DNA of 64,000 nucleotides from Sycon ciliatum (taxonomy: Eukaryota > Porifera > Calcarea > Leucosolenida > Sycettidae), in contig NC_088644.1 in NCBI RefSeq assembly GCF_964019385.1, forward strand, positions 17,668,358 to 17,732,357. Reading direction: 5' to 3'. Positions 52,301-59,783 of the stretch are shown piece by piece. A program made the translations under genes and the position numbers. The notes below the pieces were generated by a model. The model saw only the letters and a list, made by a program, of their open reading frames with translations. It was not told the DNA's origin and searched no databases. The first letter of the stretch is position 1. Each line of letters begins with the position of its first letter.

Positions 52301-55300
52301 GAGACCTCGTAAACGAAGAGCTCTCCCGGAACGACACAGAGAGCGTGATCGAAGGAGCAGAGTACAGCGTAGGGGATGCGGTGCTGTTACGTCGGCCTTC
52401 CCGGAGCCGCAAATGCCTGGCACCGTACGAGCCTGGGTGGCGCATCGTTCGCGTTGTGTCGCCGTCGACAGTTGTCATCACCCGGGCTGCTGATCCACAC
52501 TCAGCGGAGAAGATTGTCAACGTGGAGATCATCAAGAGGGATGTCGCCCGTGACTTGGCCCAACCAACAGCGCCGATGGACGACAGTGCAGCGGCAACAG
52601 ATGGTGGTTATCTGTACCAGCCAGCATCAGTGCTGCCAGGCCCTGAGCCCAACATTGGGGATGGCGGCATTCGCATGTCCCTGCGAGACAGATCTGCCAT
52701 TAGGCCTCCGCAGCGCTATGGCTCCTGAAACTGTACGTGTGCCGTGTTATCAGTCTAGCTTGGCGCGTGCTTAGTTAGGAGCAAGCTAGCAAATGCAAGA
52801 CCCATTACGCATTTTGCTGTTCTCTTGTTTAGCTGTTGGTGGAGTGTTGTTCTTTTCTTTGGAGAACCTTAGTTCTACGTTTTAGTGCAAGTTCCCTGTT
52901 TTGTTGTGTTACCAGGGGGGAATGTGTGATCGAATCCATGTGTTCAATGCATTCTAGGTTGCTAACATAACAAACCAGACCAGACACGGTATGGACTCAT
53001 GATTGTATGTAGGTGTGAACAAGTTAGTTTCTGGCAATGTTGTGGTGTTTGGTTTCCGCCCAACATTGTCGATCTGCATGTTTGCACTAGCGTGCAGCTG
53101 AACCAACGCAGCCAAACCAACGTGCCTTGCAATGCTTTGCTAGGCTTTTCTTTCACTGTATCTTTTTGGTCACATATAATACCGTACACTTTTCTTACTC
53201 AACAGAATCTTAGAACGAAGAAGGAACGGTCGGTTGTTGTCTTTGGCGGTGTGTCGGATCATAGTGCATGCTACTAGGCGCCATTCGGTTACATCTCGCT
53301 CCTTCCCACCCGACTCCTCGTCCATCTCATCGTCCTCTTCCTCGTTCCGCTCGTCATCCTCACGATCATCATCACCACCATCATCTGCCTCGTCCTCTGT
53401 CTCCTCACCAACCGTTTCGTCATCCAATTCCTCTTCCATCCTCTGATCATCCGTCTCATCCTCCGTTTCAGTACAGACCACTTGTCTCCCATTTGCTAGC
53501 TGCTCGTCCCGTGAGCGGAGTTGTTCCTCCAGATCCGCTTCACTCACTGACTCATGATACTGCTCGACCCTCCTCCTGTTGGTACTGTCCACAACGCGCG
53601 GTCCTTGGCCGTTTCTGGCATAGATCTCTGTGGAGTAGTTTGCTGTTGCCCTCCGAGGTCTCTGGATTAATGTGGGCGGTGTGGCAATTCGTGTGAGAGT
53701 TGGTGATGCCAGCGCGAGTGTAGGTGGATCCACCCCAGCCCCCGCCACAAGAAGAGCCGGTGGCGGTTCTGGTGGTGGCAAGGGCGACGGTGGTGCCGCG
53801 TGGTCGACCGCGCAAGAACCCACCCCCTGTGCCAGTGGTACAGACTGAGCCAACGCAGAATGCGGTGCCGTGTGGGAGAGCTAGGCTGCCCAAGTTGCCA
53901 ACTCCAGCAGCACCACCATCGCCCTTGCCACCACCAGAACCGCCACCGGCTCTTCTTGTGGCGGGGGCTGGGGTGGACCCACCTACACTCGCGCTGGCAT
54001 CACCAACTCTCACACAAATTGCCACGCCACCCACATTAATCCAGAGACCTCGGAGGGCAACAGCAAACTACTCCACAGAGATCTATGCCAGAAACGGCCA
54101 AGGACCGCGCGTTGTGGACAGTACCAACAGGAGGAGGGTCGAGCAGTATCATGAGTCAGTGAGTGAAGCGGATCTGGAGGAACAACTCCGCTCACGGGAC
54201 GAGCAGCTAGCAAATGGGAGACAAGTGGTCTGTACTGAAAAGGAGGATGAGACGGATGATCAGAGGATGGAAGAGGAATTGGATGACGAAACGGTTGGTG
54301 AGGAGACAGAGGACGAGGCAGATGATGGTGGTGATGATGATCGTGAGGATGACGAGCGGAACGAGGAAGAGGACGATGAGATGGACGAGGAGGAGTCGGG
54401 TGGGAAGGAGCGAGATGAGGCGGATGAATGTGTTGATCGTAAGAAGTCAGCTGTGTATCTACACTTGTTATCTCGTCCTGACTGTCTTGGTGTGTATGAT
54501 GACTCTCATTTTTCTGTACTGTGTCGTGCGCGTTATGTCCAACAGTTGAAAGTTCTAGAGGCAGTTTGTATACGTATTCATAAGCCTGTTTTGTGTAAGC
54601 AGAAAGAGCACATTGTTGCACTGAAGTTGTATTCGTAGGTTGACACTTCGTTCAGTGCCTTCTCGTCTTTGGTTATGTAATCTTGTTACCTTTTTTGCGT
54701 TTCCTCTAGTGGTTTTATTGCACTTGTGTCTTGATGTTATTTCTAACACCTTTCTATTTACAGTACTTAAAGGGGAAGTTAAGGCAAAAATTAAAATTTC
54801 ACCAGTTGTAGTCTTCGGGGTGCTGAGTCGAATGGTCGTGGTCCGAGGAAGCTGAGACGCTCCCTTCCTACTTGAATCCCAATCGAACTCGCGCACTTCC
54901 ACCGAAACTGGGTGACTGCGCCCTACTAGATGGGGATTTGTATGCAAAATGTCACTAAAAGCGCCATTTCGTTCTTATAAAAGCATGGATGACCGCGATT
55001 GGCCCATATGTTGTAGTCTTTTGGACGCTGAGTCGATTGGTTTTGGTCCGAAAAGGCTGCGATGCAGCGTTCCTCCTTTATTCCCAATCGAACATGGTTG
55101 AACAAGCGGTCACGTGCTCCTGCGTACGCCAGTCACCTGGTCACCGTGCCTGCAGGGTACAACTTACTAGCCTGTTTGACCTTTTTTGGGTGCAATCCTG
55201 TCACTCGAGTTGAACTCGAGTTGAACCTTGGTGTGAAAGTTGTCGCCTGCTGCTGCATGCTGGCGTGGTGACCAGGTGATTTGGGCACCCAGGAGCACGT

Positions 55301-57667
55301 GACCGCTTGTTCAACCATGTTCGATTGGGAATAAAGGAGGAACGCTGCATCGCAGCCTTTTCGGACCAAAACCAGTCGACTCAGCGTCCAAAAGACTACA
55401 ACATATGGGCCAATCGCGGTCATCCGTGCTTTTATAAGAACGAAACGGCGCTTTTAGTGACATTTTGCATACAAATCCCCATCTAGTAGGGCGCAGTCAC
55501 CCAGTTTCGGTGGAAGTGCGCGAGTTCGATTGGGATTCAAGTAGGAAGGGAGCGTCTCAGCTTCCTCGGACCACGACCATTCGACTCAGCACCCCGAAGA
55601 CTACAACTGGTGAAATTTTAATTTTTGCCTTAACTTCCCCTTTAACTTCAGTTTCTTTGGTGGTATCCTTAGTTCCGTTTTTTCCCACTGATGATAGGAA
55701 CGAGAAAATCGATTCTGGGTTTTCAATAATATTTTTGTTATAAAATACACAGTAATACATGTCAAACAAGTAACGTAGTTGCGTGATGTCTGCGGCCTTC
55801 ATCCTATTCATAGCTATATTAAAATAATAATTTTAGTGTGAACAAAGGTCTAATCAACTTTTTTTTATTTTCGGTCATTTTTTATTTTTTTCCACCTCTC
55901 GCATACATTTTTAGATTTTCAGGTGACGAGAAACATAGAAATAAAAACATGTGGCCTAAGAGGATTTCACGATCACACAGGATATCCAAGTATAGACCTA
56001 TTACCGTAAAGTCCATTCCGTGACAAAGTACTACCGTGTTTCCCCGCATACAAGTCGCACCACTTCAAGGGCAAAGAAGGGGATGCGATTTACAATCAAG
56101 TGCGAAATCCAACTTATGTGGATATACTAAAACAATATGGCTCAAACCTGAAAGTGGGGGTGCGAATTATAATCGGAGAAATACGGCAATGGAAGAGCTT
56201 TCAGGATGATGATTGTGAGGGGTCTGAATCTTGTATTTTCTTGATTTTTATTTCATTATTTTCATTCATCACAACAAAGAGAACGTGTTGCAAAGTGGAG
56301 GTGTGACTGATATATCACGATGTTGCTTTAAACGCAGAATCATGTGAAAGTACGTGGTAAGAAACTCACTTGCAAGTCGAGAAGAGCCTTGCGTTGCTGC
56401 TCAATAGTTGACTGGCATTCAGTTATCTTTCGTTCCTGGAACAGACATTAGTGAGAAACAACATAAAGTATATCTTATCTGTGACTGTGCCATGACTGAG
56501 ACTCTGATAAAAAATATCTTGATATAAAAGTGGAAGCCCTGAAATAGTACATACGCTGATGGCCGGATACTTCAACAAAATTGTGAAACAAAACTTTCTA
56601 TTGTTGATGGTGCAGCCAGGCTGGGTGCCTGATGCGAAACATTAAAAATACCCAAACCCTACAACTTCAACATAGCCATCAAACTGGGAAAAAAGTGTTC
56701 GACAGGCTAAGAGATATCAGTGTACACAGGAATGTTACCCCTTCCCACAAATACACACACACACACACACACACTTCTACTTGCACTCGCTCACTGCCAG
56801 AAACTCAGGGTAACGTGAGTCTCCCCTTGGTAGAGTGGAGACAGATTCAAAGTAAGTTTTGGAAAGAACACTCAATTAGCTATTGAACCACCAAATGGCT
56901 GACAGCCCCCAAACCTCCAAACTACGGGTGGACATAAAAAATATGACCCGCCTTATCGGCTTGTTAGCTGCATCCATGTAACCACCATGGTGGAAACGCG
57001 GACGTGCAAACTTTACTTTACTTTACTTATAGGCTCACCACATGATGTCATCGCAATAAGTGAGTGAGCACAAGGTGCAGAAAAGGATTGACGACACACA
57101 GACACAACACACGCACACACACACACTTGTACTTGTTGCTCACTGCCAAAACTGGTCACGTGGGTCTCCCCGGGAGAGGGGAGAGAGACTCAAAAGGAAT
57201 CTTGGAAAGATGACTCAATTGGCTATTGAACCGCCCAACGGCCGACACCCCCTGAAATCCCCAAAACTCTGGGTGGACTTGAAAATGATCCCACTTATGG
57301 GCTCACCACACCTCAGTAAGTGGGTGAGGACAAGGTGCAGAAAGAGGATTGACGGCATCAGGGTATCCGTCCCGGGATCCAACTGCAGTTACCCCTGCCT
57401 CCAGTGAAGGTAATATTTGCTACTAGTGTGGGTGGCTAAATCAGAGTGGATCTGATAAAAGCTTCACTAGCACCACTGATTACACAAGAGTTAATCTAGC
57501 CAGAAGCAGTCCATGGTTAACAGATATGTATACTTCAAATAGAAAGTATATGAACCCTGGAACCAACAAAGATGGCAGGTACAACATTACACCTTCAAGC
57601 AGCCGAGCCTGTTGGTAACAGACCCAACACAATCAGGCATAAGTGCACCCACCAACCCAACTAACTG

Positions 57668-57721
<54 letters not shown>

Positions 57722-58778
57722 CTACTATGTACAACTGCCACAAAATGGCCACGTCGCTCCCAGAAGCGGGAGACAACAGCGAGAAAGGAAAAACAAGGAG
57801 AGTAATTGAGGTGAGAGGGGACCGTTCTACACACAGCTAGTGTTTCTGTCTACACACACACCCACACACACACACCCACACACACTTCTACTTGCACTCG
57901 CTCACTGCCAGAAACTCAGGGTAACGTGAGTCTCCCCTTGGTAGAGTGGAGACAGATTCAAAGTAAGTTTTGGAAAGAACACTCAATTAGCTATTGAACC
58001 ACCAAATGGCTGACAGCCCCCAAACCTCCAAACTACGGGTGGACATAAAAAATATGACCCGCCTTATCGGCTTGTTAGCTGCATCCATGTAACCACCATG
58101 GTGGAAACGCGGACGTGCAAACTTTACTTTACTTTACTTATAGGCTCACCACATGATGTCATCGCAATAAGTGAGTGAGCACAAGGTGCAGAAAAGGATT
58201 GACGACACACAGACACAACACACGCACACACACACACTTGTACTTGTTGCTCACTGCCAAAACTGGTCACGTGGGTCTCCCCGGGAGAGGGGAGAGAGAC
58301 TCAAAAGGAATCTTGGAAAGATGACTCAATTGGCTATTGAACCGCCCAACGGCCGACACCCCCTGAAATCCCCAAAACTCTGGGTGGACTTGAAAATGAT
58401 CCCACTTATGGGCTCACCACACCTCAGTAAGTGGGTGAGGACAAGGTGCAGAAAGAGGATTGACGGCATCAGGGTATCCGTCCCGGGATCCAACTGCAGT
58501 TACCCCTGCCTCCAGTGAAGGTAATATTTGCTACTAGTGTGGGTGGCTAAATCAGAGTGGATCTGATAAAAGCTTCACTAGCACCACTGATTACACAAGA
58601 GTTAATCTAGCCAGAAGCAGTCCATGGTTAACAGATATGTATACTTCAAATAGAAAGTATATGAACCCTGGAACCAACAAAGATGGCAGGTACAACATTA
58701 CACCTTCAAGCAGCCGAGCCTGTTGGTAACAGACCCAACACAATCAGGCATAAGTGCACCCACCAACCCAACTAACTG

Positions 58779-58832
<54 letters not shown>

Positions 58833-59285
58833 CTACTATGTACAACTGCCACAAAATGGCCACGTCGCTCCCAGAAGCGGGAGACAACAGCGAGAAAGGA
58901 AAAACAAGGAGAGTAATTGAGGTGAGAGGGGACCGTTCTACACACAGCTAGTGTTTCTGTCTACACACACACCCACACACACACACCCACACACACACAC
59001 ACACACACCCACACAGACACAACACACACACAGTGTTTCTGTCTACACACACACCCACACACACACACACCCACACACAGACACAACACACACACATACC
59101 CGCTGTTTCAGATCCAGTTCTGTTGACAGCTTCCATCGACGGATTTTCTCTGCTTCCTGCTGTAGCCGGGCGTGAAGTGAAGCACTCTGTATGGTATCCC
59201 ATGATAAATCTATACAAAACGCAAGGAAAACGTCACTTGGCAATGTGGTTTGTCATACTTTTCTCAGCCCCCCCCCCCCCCCCCC

Positions 59286-59333
<48 letters not shown>

Positions 59334-59707
59334 CACCTCACCTCAGACCTGCCCATCGCGGAAGCGATGATAGCGAACAGCTATGTTAGACATAGCAACT
59401 TGTGCTGGGATTACACCATTCAACAGCTTGCAAGGCTGATGAATTGACCGCCACTATTTTTAGCCTGGTATCCACCACACAGCTGTTTGAAGTGACTTTT
59501 TCTGGCCAGTGAATCCCTATTTTTCATTTTTCCATTTTTTCTACACACACCACCACCACCACACACACCGGCATACACTGGCTGTTGGTAACCACCCAGG
59601 AGAATGAAAGAAGAGCTAGGAGAATGAGAAAGAGAAGAAAGACGTGTGCGACCATAATTGTCGGGAATTGAACCCGCAACCTCTCGATTGGAAATCGACT
59701 GCACACC

Positions 59708-59783
<76 letters not shown>

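Larger units (their letters stand above)
42258..52728 (+). pseudogene. Outer element Gag-Pol, interrupted inside integrase
   Basis: ATG at 42258. One frame of about 1,214 codons covers Gag ([20 protein letters not shown]), two zinc knuckles ([28 protein letters not shown]) and a protease-like [14 protein letters not shown], where Cys stands in for the Gly of the usual DTG/DSG. Then RT ([13 protein letters not shown], catalytic [11 protein letters not shown]), RNase H ([26 protein letters not shown]) and integrase ([27 protein letters not shown]). It is cut at 45900 by the inner element. The rest of integrase and the C-terminus resume in phase at 52078 and end at TGA 52728. No other break is seen, so it was intact until the insertion. 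Confidence 0.88.
41807..53293 (+). mobile_element. Outer Gypsy-like LTR retrotransposon, split by a second element
   Basis: LTRs of 369 bp (41807-42175, 52925-53293) look identical. Flanking 4-bp duplication tctc (atctc if the LTR ends in AC). Primer-binding site TGGTGCCGAAACCCGGGAC begins 12 bp or so inside the 5' LTR, and a gggggga purine tract precedes the 3' LTR. Without the inner insertion it is about 5.3 kb. Inserted into the left arm of the large inverted repeat. Confidence 0.92.
41266..55824. repeat. Large interrupted inverted repeat, about 1.04-kb arms
   Basis: The left arm is 41266-41806 plus 53298-53799, split by the 11.5-kb LTR element. The right arm is 53908-55824, split by an 871-bp TTAA MITE. 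After removing both insertions the arms are about 1,045 and 1,040 bp and match closely, around a 108-bp unique centre. Inverted, tail-joined copies of this kind are known for Penelope-like elements, but no RT is present here. Confidence 0.8.
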
